Positions 5,373-5,924 of a DNA stretch of 5,924 nt are shown one piece after another (the first letter of the stretch is position 1; every line of letters begins with the position of its first letter). The stretch is from Myxococcales bacterium (GTDB lineage: Bacteria; Myxococcota; Polyangia; Polyangiales; Polyangiaceae), in contig JAGQIY010000190.1 of assembly GCA_020430865.1 (NCBI GenBank), positions 1 through 5,924 on the forward strand, read 5' to 3'. Both the position numbers and the translations under genes were made by a program. A model generated the notes under the pieces. The model ran no database searches, was not told where the DNA came from, and saw only the letters and a program-made list of their open reading frames with translations.

Positions 5373-5924
5373 TCAGTCCTTGGAGAAGTATTCAGCGGCC
5401 TCGTAGGCGCCGGATTCCAGCTTGGAAATCTGCATCAAGACATCGTTCAGGAGCGAGCTGGCGCCGAGCCGGAACAGATCCGGCGTGAGCCAGTCGTCGC
5501 CGAGCGTCTCCTTGACCAGCACCAGGTAGTGCAGCGCCTGTTTTGCCGTACGGATACCACCCGCGGGTTTCATCCCCGCGCGCCGGCCAGTTTGGTAGTA
5601 GAAGTCTCGGATCGCCTCGAGCATCACCAGGGTCACCGGCGGGGTCGCCGCTGGCTCGATCTTACCCGTGGAAGTCTTGATGAAGTCCGTGCCCGCAGCG
5701 AGAGCCAGGTCGCTCGCGTGGCGCACGTTGTCGTAGGAGCCGAGCTCACCGGTCTCGAGGATCACCTTGAGGTGCACGTCACCGCACACCTGCTTGACGG
5801 CCGCAATCTCGTCAGAGACTTTGTTGAACTCTCCCCGCAGGAAAGCGCCACGGTCGATCACCATGTCGATCTCGTCGGCTCCATCACCGATCGCGCGCCG
5901 GGTGTCTTCCAGGCGCACGTCGAG
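5373..5924 (-). CDS. deoC: Deoxyribose-phosphate aldolase, 5'-partial (long, animal-DERA-like type)
   Basis: DeoC splits 2-deoxy-D-ribose 5-phosphate into glyceraldehyde 3-phosphate and acetaldehyde in deoxynucleoside breakdown. The reading frame is open to the window edge, so the start is outside; the GTG at 5918-5916 is an internal Val. Counting from that Val, the Schiff-base lysine is K81 in DFIKTSTGK (codon 5678-5676). The second active-site lysine is K117 in MKPAGGIRT, and the catalytic Asp is D18 in DEIDMVI. LKVILETGELG and FRLGASSLL are also typical. The segments IRDFYYQTG, KETLGDDWLTPDLFR and the C-terminal tail resemble the long eukaryotic DERA type (about 318 residues) more than the 259-residue E. 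coli enzyme, by memory of both. About 135-145 N-terminal residues would then be missing from the window. It is the first visible gene of a three-gene unit; its stop is 5 bases before the dehydrogenase start. Confidence 0.96.
   Translation of the reverse strand, partial: LDVRLEDTRRAIGDGADEIDMVIDRGAFLRGEFNKVSDEIAAVKQVCGDVHLKVILETGELGSYDNVRHASDLALAAGTDFIKTSTGKIEPAATPPVTLVMLEAIRDFYYQTGRRAGMKPAGGIRTAKQALHYLVLVKETLGDDWLTPDLFRLGASSLLNDVLMQISKLESGAYEAAEYFSKD
5376..5381 (-). promoter_or_regulatory. Ribosome binding site of the aldehyde dehydrogenase, inside the end of deoC
   Basis: On the minus strand aaggac lies 8 bases before the ATG at 5367 and coincides with the last two sense codons of deoC (Lys-Asp). 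A ribosome ending deoC would expose or directly reuse this site, which suggests translational coupling. Confidence 0.65.

Noticed and set aside
5916..5918. GTG as the start of deoC
   Set aside because: A start here would remove the N-terminal part of the aldolase barrel. The frame continues to the edge (Leu-Asp-Val), so it is an internal codon.

Overview
The window is dense, high-GC coding DNA with two convergent gene blocks that are probably functionally unrelated. GC-rich third positions, a very Pro/Ala/Gly/Arg-rich protein, an Hsp70/J-protein pair and strong use of GTG/CTG/CGC codons suggest a high-GC bacterium. A myxobacterium-like (Myxococcota) origin is my best guess, from protein style only and with modest confidence.

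Left block, plus strand (1-2813): the 3' part of an Hsp70 (DnaK-family) gene whose start lies outside the window, then a small J-domain gene 27 bases downstream, almost certainly one operon. The Hsp70 is unusual. The last helix of its nucleotide-binding domain and its beta-sandwich substrate-binding domain are both clearly recognisable. Between them, at the interdomain linker, sits an insertion of about 576 residues that is Pro-rich and looks disordered. It carries a tandem R-[VIM]-P-T-G-x-G-L-G repeat and a separate acidic stretch. The protein ends just after the beginning of the lid, so most of the helical lid is missing. The J protein has an intact HPD motif and is the natural partner.

Junction (2814-2913): about 100 bases without a gene, holding a perfect 10-bp stem-loop that probably serves as a shared terminator.

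Right block, minus strand (5924-2914, read right to left): the 3' part of deoC (deoxyribose-phosphate aldolase, the long type resembling animal DERA), then a complete 504-residue aldehyde dehydrogenase, then a 306-residue dehydrogenase-like protein with no catalytic half. The two dehydrogenase genes look like the two halves of an ALDH16-type enzyme. They lie in the same reading frame, and a single TGA is the only stop between them. The DeoC reaction makes glyceraldehyde 3-phosphate and acetaldehyde, so an aldehyde dehydrogenase in the same operon plausibly removes the acetaldehyde. The gene spacings (5 and 18 bases) point to one transcript with coupled translation.

The strongest items for follow-up are the Hsp70 with a giant linker insertion and no lid, and the split ALDH16 pair behind deoC.
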